Assembly: GCF_001921205.1 (NCBI RefSeq)
Contig: NZ_MSIE01000045.1
Span: forward strand, 43,278 to 107,277
DNA length: 64,000 bases
Reading direction: 5' to 3'
Source: Actinophytocola xanthii
GTDB lineage: Bacteria; Actinomycetota; Actinomycetes; Mycobacteriales; Pseudonocardiaceae
In this document: positions 8,024 to 18,444 of the stretch, in pieces
How the letters are laid out: each line of letters opens with the position of its first letter
How positions within the stretch are numbered: position 1 is the first letter of the stretch
Program-made: the position numbers and the translations under genes
Notes under the pieces: generated by a model
Databases searched by the model: none
Seen by the model: only the letters and a program-made list of their open reading frames with translations
What the model was told of the DNA's origin: nothing

Positions 8024-8053
8024 TTGACTCTCACATTCGTGTGAGACTTTACG
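8024..8053 (+). promoter_or_regulatory. MerR-type promoter for the MFS/quinone reductase operon
   Basis: TTGACT (8024-8029) is followed by a perfect dyad CTCACA-TTCG-TGTGAG (8030-8045) and a weak -10 (TTTACG, 8048-8053) at an over-long 18-19 base spacing. A dyad lying between the -35 and -10 with a stretched spacer is the arrangement on which MerR activators act by twisting DNA. The GTG start of the MFS gene is 10 bases after the -10, so the transcript is predicted to be leaderless or nearly so. Confidence 0.6.
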
Positions 8054-8062
8054 GTCCGCGGT

Positions 8063-9268
8063 GTGACGCCCACAACGATCCCACCCGGTACTCCGGCGCC
8101 CGCCACGACGAGGCGCGCGGCCCCGATCATCGTCGGTTTCCTCCTGTGCATCTTCGCGATCGGCACAGCCGAGCTGCTGGTGAGCGGCCTGTTACCGCAG
8201 ATCGCGGCCAGCATGCAGGTCTCCGTGGCCAGCACCGGTCAACTCGTTACCGCATACGCCCTCGGGGTGGTGGTCGGCGGGCCGCTGATCACCGTGCTCA
8301 CCGCACGGATGCCCCGCAAAGGTCTGGTTCTTGGTCTGGTCGCGTTGTTCATCGCCGGGAGCCTGGTCAGCGCGGCGGCGACCTCCTATGGCCTGCTGGT
8401 GGTCAGCCGGGTGCTGGCGGCGCTGTCGCAGGGAACCCTGTATGCGATCTCCCTGGTCGTGGTCACGGCCGTCGTGCCACCCGAGCGGGCAGGCCGGGCC
8501 ATCGCCATCGTGGTTTCCGGCCTCACCGTCGCGACCGTGCTGGGTGTTCCCCTCGGCGCCCTGCTCGGCCAGGCCTTCGGCTGGCGAACACCGTTCCTCG
8601 CCGTCGCGTTGATCGCCGCCGCGGGTGGTGCGGTCCTGGCCGTGGCGATGCCGCGCACACCGGCCTCGGCCACTGGCGCCCGGTCCGAGCTTCGGGTCCT
8701 GGCGCGTCGCCCGGTGCTGTTGGCCATCACCACGACCGCCGTCGGGTTCGCCGGCGTCGGCATCGTGCTGACCTACCTCGTGCCGCTGTTGACCGAGGTC
8801 AGCGGCTTTTCTGGCGGTGCGGCGTCCGCCCTGCTGCTCGCCTACGGCGTCGGCAGCCTGCTGGGCAACCTGGCCGCCGGCCGGCTGACCGACGTTTCGC
8901 CGCTCATGACGGTGCGGATCGTGTTCCTCGGCCTGACGGTGGTCCTGGCCACCCTCCCGTTCGCGGCCACCTGGCAACCGACCACCTTCGTCGCGGTGCT
9001 GGCCTTCGGCCTGCTGGCCACTGCCACGATCGCGCCATTACAGGGCCTGCTCCTCCAGCACGCCGCCGACGCGCCCACCCTGTCGGTCACCGTCAACGTC
9101 AGCGGGTTCAACCTCGCCAACGCGTTCGGCGCCGCGCTCGGCGGGGGCATCGTCGCCGCGGGCGCGTTGCGGTGGAACGGCCTGGCCGGAGCCACCCTCG
9201 CGCTGGCCGGTCTCGGCCTGTCCTGGCTGGCCATGTCCCGCACGGCAACCGCCCCTCAGGAGGCATGA
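8063..9268 (+). CDS. MFS transporter, DHA1 family (12 helices)
   Basis: A 401-residue exporter-type MFS protein resembling AraJ/YdhP/CmlA proteins. The opening helix is IIVGFLLCIFAIGTAELLVSG, with the AEL-type motif of that group. The loop after helix 2 reads LTARMPRKGLVLG (motif A variant), and GLTVATVLGVPLGALLGQ forms the helix-5 motif. The GTG start sits at the predicted transcription start with no ribosome site. Its stop overlaps the next gene. Under MerR control together with a quinone reductase, it most likely exports an electrophilic or toxic compound; the substrate is inferred only. Confidence 0.85.
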   Translation: MTPTTIPPGTPAPATTRRAAPIIVGFLLCIFAIGTAELLVSGLLPQIAASMQVSVASTGQLVTAYALGVVVGGPLITVLTARMPRKGLVLGLVALFIAGSLVSAAATSYGLLVVSRVLAALSQGTLYAISLVVVTAVVPPERAGRAIAIVVSGLTVATVLGVPLGALLGQAFGWRTPFLAVALIAAAGGAVLAVAMPRTPASATGARSELRVLARRPVLLAITTTAVGFAGVGIVLTYLVPLLTEVSGFSGGAASALLLAYGVGSLLGNLAAGRLTDVSPLMTVRIVFLGLTVVLATLPFAATWQPTTFVAVLAFGLLATATIAPLQGLLLQHAADAPTLSVTVNVSGFNLANAFGAALGGGIVAAGALRWNGLAGATLALAGLGLSWLAMSRTATAPQEA

Positions 9269-10155
9269 TGCGCGCTGTCCAACTCGACCGGCCCGGCGGG
9301 CCCGACGCACTGACGGTGCGCGACATCCCGGTCCCCACCCGAGCAGACGGCGAGATCCTCATCCGCACCGTCGCCAGCAGCATCAATCCGGTGGACTGGA
9401 AGACCCGGACCATGGTCGGCGCCGACCGGCTGCCGATGACCCTCGGCTGGGACCTCGCCGGGGTCGTACTCGCGAGCGATCATCCCGGCTTCGGCACGGG
9501 TGACCGCGTGATCGCGATGTCCGCACAGTTCGCCACCGGCCGGGGCACCTGGACCGACATCGTCTCGCTGCCCGCCGACCTGGTCGCCGCCGCGCCGGCG
9601 ACCGTCAGCCTGCCCGAAGCCGCGACGTTGCCGCTGGCCGGCCTGACCGCATTACAGGTTCTGAACAGACTGCGGCTCACACCGGGACAGACACTGCTGG
9701 TCACGGGTGCGGCAGGCGCGGTCGGAGGACTGGCCGTGCAGCTCGCCGCCCACGAAGGAATCGTCGTCCACGGCCTCGTGTCCCGACCGGAACACCTCGA
9801 CGCCGTCCGTCAACTCGGAGCCGACGAGGTGACCGACCAGACGGGAGCGTTGGGCCGTTACGACGCCGTCTTCGACACAGCCGGGGTCCACGTCCCGCAC
9901 GCGGTCAAGGACGGTGGTCGATACATCACCGTCGGCGCTGACGCCGTGACCGACGAACTCGCCGAGCGCACGATCGACGCCGGCCCCAACTACGTCGAGC
10001 AGGACGGCGCCGGTCTGACCCGGCTCGCCGCGCTGGTCGACGCCGGGGGACTGCGCCTGCGAATCGGCACTCACTACCCGATCCACCAGATACACCACGC
10101 ACATCGACGAGCGGAGCGGGGCGGCATGCTCGGCAAGGTCGTGCTGACCTTCTGA
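9268..10155 (+). CDS. NADP-dependent quinone oxidoreductase (zinc-free MDR family)
   Basis: A 295-residue medium-chain dehydrogenase/reductase. The GroES-like half contains INPVDWKTR and GWDLAGVV. The Rossmann half begins TLLVTGAAGAVGGLAVQLA (AxxGxxG-type). Catalytic-zinc cysteine and histidine residues are absent, as in quinone oxidoreductases. ATG codons at 9265 and 9268 are adjacent after CAGGAGG; either is possible, and both overlap the stop of the MFS gene, so translation is coupled. With the MFS gene it makes a two-gene MerR-controlled detoxification operon. Confidence 0.82.
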   Translation: MRAVQLDRPGGPDALTVRDIPVPTRADGEILIRTVASSINPVDWKTRTMVGADRLPMTLGWDLAGVVLASDHPGFGTGDRVIAMSAQFATGRGTWTDIVSLPADLVAAAPATVSLPEAATLPLAGLTALQVLNRLRLTPGQTLLVTGAAGAVGGLAVQLAAHEGIVVHGLVSRPEHLDAVRQLGADEVTDQTGALGRYDAVFDTAGVHVPHAVKDGGRYITVGADAVTDELAERTIDAGPNYVEQDGAGLTRLAALVDAGGLRLRIGTHYPIHQIHHAHRRAERGGMLGKVVLTF

Positions 10156-10336
10156 CCGCGCGCCGTCCACGAGAGCGAGTCCGCCCGCCGGAGGGGACCA
10201 GGCGCTCGCCGGGAGGGTGCCGGCGGACCCGCCCGGTCTAAGGCACTGGGCCATCCGATCTGAGTCTTTGCCCGATGCGTAGCGCTGGCGCCTGATCGAC
10301 GATGAAACACGTCGGACTCGGTGGCAGGAGACGAGA

Positions 10337-11134
10337 ATGCCCTCAGCAGTGATCGACGGACTGGCACGCGGCGCGCGGGAGCAGGACTGGCCGCCGCTGC
10401 CGGAGTGGGAGCACCGCCCGCTGCACCGGGCCGTGCTCGGCGCGCTCGGGCCGGTGGACGGCCTCCGCCTGCTGGACGTCGGCTGCGGTGTCGGCCTGCT
10501 GCTGCGCTCGGCGGAGAGCCGGGGTGCGCTGGTCGCCGGGGTCGACTCCGCCGTCGAATCGCTCGAGATCGCCCGGTGGGCGTTGCCCGAGGTCGACCTG
10601 CGGGTCGGCGACGCGACCGCGGTGCCGTTCCCCGACGCCGCCTTCGACGTGGTCACCGCGAGCACCGCGGTGCCACCCGGCGGGCGGGACCGAGTAGCCG
10701 TCCTCGCCGAGCTCGCCCGGGTGACGCGAGCCGGTGGACGGGTGGCCGTCGGAGGTTGGGCGCACCCCGCCGGCTGCTGGGCCCAGGAGTTCGGCAGCCG
10801 CCTGCGCCGGTTGGCGCCGGACGGACCGCTGACCACCGGGACCGGTGCCGAGCCCGGCCTCGCGGGTGACCTGTCCGCCGCCGGGCTGACCGTGCTCGGC
10901 GGCGGCGAGCTCGACTGCCCGGCCGTGTACCCCACCCGGGGCGCGATGTGGGCGGCGATGCTCGGGAGCGAGCAGCTGCTGCAGGTCATCGGCTTCGCGG
11001 GGGAGCGCGCCGTGCACGAGGCCTTCCTCGCCTCGGTCGAGCCCGTCGTCGCGGCGGACGGCTCGGTCCACGTCAGCAAGGCCTTCCGCTTCTCCGTCGC
11101 CGCCGTGGCCGGTCCGCCGTGTTTCGCCCAATGA
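10337..11134 (+). CDS. SAM-dependent methyltransferase, class I
   Basis: A 265-residue Rossmann-fold methyltransferase. Motif I is LLDVGCGVGLLLRSAE (about 51-66). The acidic residue of beta-2 is in GVDSA, and motif II-like VGDATAVPFPDAAFDVVTA is near 90-108. The sequence resembles UbiE/Methyltransf_11 proteins; the acceptor substrate is unknown. The ATG follows AGGAGA. It stands alone between the quinone reductase operon and a small hypothetical gene, with 181 bases upstream in which I see no clear promoter or terminator. Confidence 0.8.
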   Translation: MPSAVIDGLARGAREQDWPPLPEWEHRPLHRAVLGALGPVDGLRLLDVGCGVGLLLRSAESRGALVAGVDSAVESLEIARWALPEVDLRVGDATAVPFPDAAFDVVTASTAVPPGGRDRVAVLAELARVTRAGGRVAVGGWAHPAGCWAQEFGSRLRRLAPDGPLTTGTGAEPGLAGDLSAAGLTVLGGGELDCPAVYPTRGAMWAAMLGSEQLLQVIGFAGERAVHEAFLASVEPVVAADGSVHVSKAFRFSVAAVAGPPCFAQ

Positions 11135-11139
11135 CGATC

Positions 11140-11168
11140 TTGTGAATACCGGCGAAACCGCTCAGTAT
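11140..11168 (+). promoter_or_regulatory. Possible promoter of the small gene at 11233
   Basis: TTGTGA (11140-11145) and CAGTAT (11163-11168) are separated by 17 bases in an AT-richer patch upstream of the small gene. The match to the housekeeping consensus is moderate. Confidence 0.3.
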
Positions 11169-11232
11169 CGGTGACCGGCTGTCGACAGAATGGGTGCGAG
11201 CACGACCACACCCCGAGACTGTGAGTAGTCCA

Positions 11233-11445
11233 ATGAGCACCGAAACCGCCGTCCTCAACCCGACCCGGACCACCGAGAGCCTGCCCACCGCCCTGTGCAG
11301 CGTGGTGTGGAGCCAGGGTCACTGCTACGTCCGCGAGGGTTCCCTCGGCCGGTCGCGCTGGGTCGGGATGGACCACCGGGGACGCGCGGTCTCGCTCACC
11401 GACGCCGACCTGCGCCGCCGCGGCTGGAGCCTGCGGCGCGCGTGA
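11233..11445 (+). CDS. Small hypothetical protein
   Basis: A 70-residue frame starting MSTETAVLNPTRTTESLP, with a C-terminal part rich in Trp, Arg and Gly (VVWSQGHCYVREGSLGRSRW, then VGMDHRGRAVSLTDADLRRRGW). The ordered, non-repetitive composition and stop just before the next transcription unit suggest a real gene. No ribosome site of note precedes the ATG. The function is not recognised. It lies 36 bases upstream of a phospholipid synthase gene and may be co-transcribed. Confidence 0.55.
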   Translation: MSTETAVLNPTRTTESLPTALCSVVWSQGHCYVREGSLGRSRWVGMDHRGRAVSLTDADLRRRGWSLRRA

Positions 11446-11481
11446 CCTCGCCCGCCGGCGGCGGCCCTATAGGGTCGCGCC

Positions 11482-12102
11482 ATGGCGGAGAGCGTGCGGC
11501 CGGCCAGGCCCGAGGACGTCGACGAGCTGCCCGACCGGCTGCTGACGATCCCGAACCTGTTGAGCGTCATCCGGCTCGCCGGCGTGCCGGTGTTCCTCTG
11601 GCTGCTGCTGGTGCCGCGAGCGGACGGGTGGGCGCTCGCGATCCTCGTCTTCAGCGGCGTCTCCGACTGGGCCGACGGCAAGATCGCTCGCCGGTTCAAC
11701 CAGATGAGCCGCTTCGGAGCGGTGCTCGACCCGGCCGCCGACCGCCTCTACACCCTCGCGACCATCGTCGCCTTCGTCGTGCGGGACATCGTCCCCTGGT
11801 GGATCGCCGCGATCCTGGTCGGCCGCGACCTCATGGTCGGCCTCTGCATCTGGGTGCTCGGCCGCAACGGCTTCGCCCCGCCCGAGGTCACCTACGTCGG
11901 CAAGGCGGCCACGTTCAACCTCATGTACGCGATGCCGTTGATGCTGCTGGCCCAGGGCGGCTCGACCGCGGCCACCCTCGTCCGGCCCGTCGCCTACGCC
12001 TTCGCCGTCTGGGGCGGTGCCCTGTTCCTCTGGTCCGGCCTGCTCTACCTGGTGCAGACCCGCGCGGCACTGCGGTCGGCGCCCGCCGCGCGCCCCCTCT
12101 AG
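11482..12102 (+). CDS. CDP-alcohol phosphatidyltransferase (PgsA2/cardiolipin-synthase-like)
   Basis: A 206-residue integral membrane enzyme that transfers a phosphatidyl group from CDP-diacylglycerol to an alcohol. The hallmark D-x2-D-G-x2-A-R-x8-G-x3-D-x3-D is read in SDWADGKIARRF followed by FGAVLDPAADR at about residues 60-87. Five to six hydrophobic helices are visible. Whether the acceptor is glycerol-3-phosphate or phosphatidylglycerol cannot be told; in M. tuberculosis the protein in the same neighbourhood is called PgsA2. The ATG was chosen over alternatives because the frame begins there after the preceding stop. Confidence 0.82.
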   Translation: MAESVRPARPEDVDELPDRLLTIPNLLSVIRLAGVPVFLWLLLVPRADGWALAILVFSGVSDWADGKIARRFNQMSRFGAVLDPAADRLYTLATIVAFVVRDIVPWWIAAILVGRDLMVGLCIWVLGRNGFAPPEVTYVGKAATFNLMYAMPLMLLAQGGSTAATLVRPVAYAFAVWGGALFLWSGLLYLVQTRAALRSAPAARPL

Positions 12103-12144
12103 GCTGTCGGCCGACATATCGCGTCGAGCGTGAAGGACGGGCCT

Positions 12145-12528
12145 GTGACGACGCCGGAGGACCTCAAGTACACCGAAGAGCACGAGTGGCTGGCGACCAC
12201 GGCCGAGACCGTGCGGGTCGGCATCACCGACTATGCCCAACAGCAGCTCGGTGACGTGGTTTTCGTCGAGCTGCCGGAGGTCGGGCGGACCGTCAACGCG
12301 GGCGACCCGGTGGGGGAGGTCGAGTCCACCAAGAGCGTGTCGGAGATCTTCGCGCCGGTCAGCGGCGAGGTCACCGCGGTCAACACGGCCCTCGACGAGA
12401 CCCCGGAGCTGATCAACAGCGACCCCTACGGCGACGGCTGGATCATCGAGCTCGCCGTCACCGACCCCGGCGCGGTCGACGCGTTGCTGGACGCGGAGGC
12501 CTACCAGGCCCTCACCGAGAAGGACTGA
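12145..12528 (+). CDS. gcvH: Glycine cleavage system H protein
   Basis: A 127-residue lipoyl carrier that shuttles the aminomethyl group between the P and T proteins. The lipoylated lysine is Lys63 in EVESTKSVSE, within the conserved hammerhead fold, and the ending LINSDPYGDGWI is typical. The GTG at 12145 (TTPEDLKYTEEHEW follows) is preceded by AAGGA at good distance; a GTG at 12130 would add five residues. It heads the conserved gcvH-garA-ftsR run. The glycine riboswitch of this region lies 3 kb further on, in front of gcvP, not here. No gcvT is in the window. Confidence 0.95.
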   Translation: MTTPEDLKYTEEHEWLATTAETVRVGITDYAQQQLGDVVFVELPEVGRTVNAGDPVGEVESTKSVSEIFAPVSGEVTAVNTALDETPELINSDPYGDGWIIELAVTDPGAVDALLDAEAYQALTEKD

Positions 12529-12643
12529 TCGGGTACCCGCCGGGCCGCTCCGCACGCGCTGCGGGGAGTCACCGTCTGGCCTGCTGATCGAGCACGGTAC
12601 GTTTGCTGTCGTAGAGGTCAGCACCAGCAGGAGGAGAGCTCAG

Positions 12644-13090
12644 GTGAGCACCAACGACGGGCCCGGCGTCCCGCCGGAGCAGTCTCCGGAGCGGACTTCG
12701 GTCTTCCGGGCAGACTTCTTCGCCGAGGCCGAGACCACCGAGCCGCCAGCTGAGCCGGCTGTCGCCGGTGTCGACGCCCTGCCTGCCGGCTCGGCGCTGC
12801 TGGTGGTCAAGCGCGGCCCCAACGCCGGCTCGCGCTTCCTGCTCGACCGGGACACCACCAGCGCCGGTCGCCACCCGGACAGCGACATCTTCCTCGACGA
12901 CGTGACGGTCTCCCGCCGGCACGCGGAGTTCCGTCGCGAGGGCGGGGAGTTCGTCGTGATCGACGTCGGCAGCCTGAACGGCACCTACGTGAACCGGGAG
13001 CCGGTCGACCAGGCCGTGCTCGCCGGTGGCGACGAGGTGCAGATCGGCAAGTTCCGCCTGGTCTTCCTCACCGGTTCGAACGCCTCCTAG
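12644..13090 (+). CDS. garA: FHA-domain regulator GarA/OdhI homolog
   Basis: A 148-residue protein with an N-terminal phospho-switch tail and a forkhead-associated domain (about 50-140: AGRHPDSDIF, TVSRRHAEFR, GSLNGTYVNREPV). In mycobacteria and corynebacteria GarA/OdhI inhibits 2-oxoglutarate dehydrogenase and controls glutamate metabolism; phosphorylation of the tail by PknB or PknG makes it fold back and releases the targets. Here the tail reads PERTSVFRADF where M. tuberculosis has ETTSVFRADF. Thr18 matches the PknB-type site, but the neighbouring PknG-type threonine is Arg17. The FHA residues are conserved. GTG start after GGAGGAG. Confidence 0.92.
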   Translation: MSTNDGPGVPPEQSPERTSVFRADFFAEAETTEPPAEPAVAGVDALPAGSALLVVKRGPNAGSRFLLDRDTTSAGRHPDSDIFLDDVTVSRRHAEFRREGGEFVVIDVGSLNGTYVNREPVDQAVLAGGDEVQIGKFRLVFLTGSNAS

Positions 13091-13108
13091 GGTCGCGCGG
13101 AGTCGGGT

Positions 13109-13846
13109 GTGACGGCTGCCGGGCGGCCACGAGGCGACGGGGCGGGCGCGCGGTTGAGCATCGGTGCGGTGCTCGGCCGGTTGCGTCCGGAGTTCCCCGA
13201 CGTCACGATCTCCAAGATCCGTTTCCTGGAGGCCGAGGGCCTGGTCCGGCCTGCCCGAACCGCCTCCGGCTACCGCCAGTTCACCGAGCCCGACGTGGAG
13301 CGGTTGCGGTTCGTGCTGGCCGCCCAGCGCGACCACTACCTCCCGCTGAAGGTCATCAAGGAGCAGCTCGAGGCGGCCGACCGGGCGGAGACCGGGCCCC
13401 AGCCGCCGCGGCCGGTGCTGATGGCGGTCTCGCGGAACGGGCTGCCCGCCGCGGAGGAGTTCGTCGACGAGCCGGTGCGCCGGCTCACCCGGGAGGAACT
13501 GCTCGAGCAGGCCGGCATCGACGCGGTCGCGCTCGCCGAGCTGGAGCAGTACGGCCTGGTCCGGCCCGGTCCCGCGGGCTTCTACGACTCGGACTCCGTC
13601 GAGGTGGCCAGGATGGCCAGGGCGCTGGGCGAGTACGGCATCGAGCCGCGGCACCTGCGTGCCTACCGCGCCTCCGCGGACCGCGAGGTGGGGCTGCTCG
13701 AGCAGGTCGTGGCGCCGATGTTCCACCAGCACGGCGAGGAGGCCCGGGGTCGGGCGGAGGAGGCCACGCGGGAGCTGGCCGCGCTCTCGGTCGGTCTGCA
13801 CACCCTGCTCGTGAAGGCTGGGTTGCGCCGGATGTCCGGCCGGTGA
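13109..13846 (+). CDS. ftsR: MerR-family regulator FtsR homolog (Rv1828 type)
   Basis: A 245-residue protein with a MerR-like winged helix at about 17-75 (LSIGAVLGRLRPEFPDVTISKIRFLE, then GYRQF) and a long C-terminal helical region without metal-binding cysteines. The pattern and position directly after garA match Rv1828, named FtsR in corynebacteria, where it activates the cell-division gene ftsZ. It starts with GTG 18 bases after garA, suggesting co-transcription. It has the substitution typical of this family, in which the second half (ARALGEYGIEPRHLRAYR) forms a separate dimer domain. Confidence 0.88.
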   Translation: MTAAGRPRGDGAGARLSIGAVLGRLRPEFPDVTISKIRFLEAEGLVRPARTASGYRQFTEPDVERLRFVLAAQRDHYLPLKVIKEQLEAADRAETGPQPPRPVLMAVSRNGLPAAEEFVDEPVRRLTREELLEQAGIDAVALAELEQYGLVRPGPAGFYDSDSVEVARMARALGEYGIEPRHLRAYRASADREVGLLEQVVAPMFHQHGEEARGRAEEATRELAALSVGLHTLLVKAGLRRMSGR

Positions 13847-14013
13847 CGACAGAGTGTCGACGGGTCCGTTACGTGCTGTTTTCGCATCGTGACGTGGATC
13901 GCTATCGGATAACACAAGCATCGGAAGCAGAAGGCGGGTAGCGTCGAGGCCAGCGATGAGCGATCCTCGAAGCATGGGTGTCCTCATCGAGCGAGCGGAG
14001 GGAGGCGATCCCG

Positions 14014-14487
14014 ATGAGCGAGATGCGCGTCGTGGGCGTGCGGGTGGAGTTGCCCGCAAACCAACCGATCTTGCTGCTGCGCGAGACGGATGGTGAGCGT
14101 TACCTCCCGATCTGGATCGGCTCGGTGGAGGCCACCGCGATCGCCCTGGAGCAACAGGGCGTCCGGCCGGCCCGGCCGTTGACCCACGATCTGCTCAAGG
14201 ACGTGATCGGTGCGCTCGGGCGCGAGCTCGAGCAGGTCCGGATCACCGACCTGCGGGAGGGCACCTTCTTCGCGGAGCTCGTGTTCGACGGCGATGTCCG
14301 GGTCTCGGCCCGGCCCAGTGACTCGGTGGCGCTCGCCCTGCGCATCGGGGTGCCGATCCATGCCGAGGACTCGGTCCTGCAGGAGGCCGGGCTGATCATC
14401 CCGGACGAGCAGGAGGACGAGGTCGAGAAGTTCCGCGAGTTCCTCGACTCGGTCTCGCCCGAGGACTTCCGCGGCGCCGACACCTAG
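14014..14487 (+). CDS. Bifunctional nuclease-like DUF151 protein (Rv1829 type)
   Basis: A 157-residue protein of the DUF151/bifunctional nuclease family. The conserved core LPIWIGSVEATAIALEQQG and RPSDSVALALRIGVPI are both present. Plant members have RNase/DNase activity in vitro, but the role in actinobacteria is not established. The ATG at 14014 has GGAGG at ideal spacing; an upstream in-frame start is less likely. Gene order (ftsR, DUF151, merR, gcvP) is as remembered for M. tuberculosis. It is likely co-regulated with ftsR, although a 167-base gap leaves room for its own promoter. Confidence 0.88.
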   Translation: MSEMRVVGVRVELPANQPILLLRETDGERYLPIWIGSVEATAIALEQQGVRPARPLTHDLLKDVIGALGRELEQVRITDLREGTFFAELVFDGDVRVSARPSDSVALALRIGVPIHAEDSVLQEAGLIIPDEQEDEVEKFREFLDSVSPEDFRGADT

Positions 14488-14528
14488 CCGCTCGCTCGGT
14501 GCCGCTCGCTCGGTGCCGCTCGCTCGGT
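14488..14528 (+). repeat. Tandem repeat of 14-bp unit
   Basis: The unit CCGCTCGCTCGGTG occurs almost three times in direct tandem immediately after the stop codon of the DUF151 gene. It contains no convincing stem and may simply be slippage-prone filler. Confidence 0.85.
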
Positions 14529-14589
14529 CCGACCCGGGGCGCAGCCTCGACCTCACGTAGAGGTTTGGACCGGTTGCCCGCGCGTCGCG

Positions 14590-14618
14590 TTGACCGTCAA
14601 CCCCGCCGGACCTACCGT
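14590..14618 (+). promoter_or_regulatory. Housekeeping-type promoter upstream of the MerR (Rv1830-like) gene
   Basis: TTGACC (14590-14595) and TACCGT (14613-14618) are spaced by exactly 17 bases, 82 bases upstream of the GTG start. This is the best sigma-A-like promoter in the gcv region. Confidence 0.6.
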
Positions 14619-14699
14619 CGAACCTGAGCGAATTGCGAGGGTGTCGTTCACTCGGACCCCTCGCGGTGACTCGCGGGTGGTTGGAGAGCGGAGGCAGGC

Positions 14700-15266
14700 G
14701 TGGTCGAGGAAGGTCCCGTCGAGGCTGTCACCGGTGAGCAGGGAGAGCTGTTCCCTGACGAGTCGGCGCCCGACGAGCTTGTCGGCTACCGCGGTCCGGC
14801 CGCGTGCCAGATCGCCGGTATCACGTATCGCCAGCTGGACTACTGGGCCCGAACCGGACTGGTTGCCCCGACCATCCGCAGCGCGCACGGTTCCGGCTCG
14901 CAACGGTTGTACTCGTTCAAGGACATCCTGGTGCTCAAGGTGGTCAAGCGGCTGCTGGACACCGGGGTCTCGCTGCAGAACATCCGCGTCGCCGTCGACC
15001 ACCTGCGCCGTCGGGGCGTGCGCGACCTGGCCAGGATCACCCTGTTCAGCGACGGCACGACGGTCTATGAATGCACCTCACCCGAGGAGATCGTCGACCT
15101 GCTCCAGGGCGGGCAGGGCGTGTTCGGGATCGCGGTGTCGGGTGCGATGCAGGAGATCAACGGCACCATTCACGAGTTCCCCGCCGAGCGCGCCGACGGC
15201 GCCGTGGTCGAGCCGGTCGCCGAGGACGAGCTCACCGCGCGCCGCAAGGCGCGCAACGCCGGGTAA
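14700..15266 (+). CDS. MerR-family regulator (Rv1830 type)
   Basis: A 188-residue regulator with the MerR helix-turn-helix beginning YRGPAACQIAGITYRQLDYW at about residue 29. The distinctive wing GSQRLYSFKDILVLKVVKRL follows. The C-terminal portion (RITLFSDGTTVYECTSPEEI, then VDLLQGGQGVFG) is a conserved beta-rich domain and not the usual coiled coil, as in the Rv1830 group. The GTG start is supported by GGAGAGCGGAGG upstream. It lies between ftsR/DUF151 and the glycine-riboswitch-gcvP unit, and its own promoter is visible. The target genes are not established from the sequence. Confidence 0.85.
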   Translation: MVEEGPVEAVTGEQGELFPDESAPDELVGYRGPAACQIAGITYRQLDYWARTGLVAPTIRSAHGSGSQRLYSFKDILVLKVVKRLLDTGVSLQNIRVAVDHLRRRGVRDLARITLFSDGTTVYECTSPEEIVDLLQGGQGVFGIAVSGAMQEINGTIHEFPAERADGAVVEPVAEDELTARRKARNAG

Positions 15267-15290
15267 GCTCACGCGCGTAGTCGTAGATCC

Positions 15291-15493
15291 CACGCGGGAG
15301 AGTCCGAGCGGCCGGTGCGGGTCGGCTCGGCGCCGAAGGAGCAAATCCTCCCCGGAACCTCTCAGGCACCCGAACCGCGCGGGCGAGACGCCTCTGGAAA
15401 GCGGGTGGCCGGTCCGCCCCGCCGAAGGTGCAAGTCCACCACGCGTGGACGAAGCTCTCAGGCGCACGCCGTAGCGTGCGGGGACAGAGGGGG
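15291..15493 (+). ncRNA. Tandem glycine riboswitch upstream of gcvP
   Basis: Two aptamers are recognised by the class signatures. Aptamer 1 has GCGGGAGAG, GCCGAAGGAGCAA, CCTCTCAGGCA and CTCTGGAAAG (15294 to about 15402). Aptamer 2 has GCCGAAGGTGCAA, GCTCTCAGGCG and GGGACAGAGGG (about 15403-15493). The short linker between them is normal for cooperative glycine sensors. Downstream, GGGAGG (15491-15496) can pair with CCTCCC (15528-15533), which touches the GGAGG ribosome site (15534-15538), a possible expression platform. Glycine would be expected to raise gcvP expression. Confidence 0.93.
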
Positions 15494-15543
15494 AGGCGGT
15501 CGGACGACGGTTCGGCCTGCCCACCTTCCTCCCGGAGGCGACG

Positions 15544-18431
<2,888 letters not shown>

Positions 18432-18444
<13 letters not shown>

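Noticed and set aside
14488..14528. The 14-bp tandem repeat as a regulatory array or CRISPR-like element
   Set aside because: Only about three copies without spacers; more likely slippage sequence.
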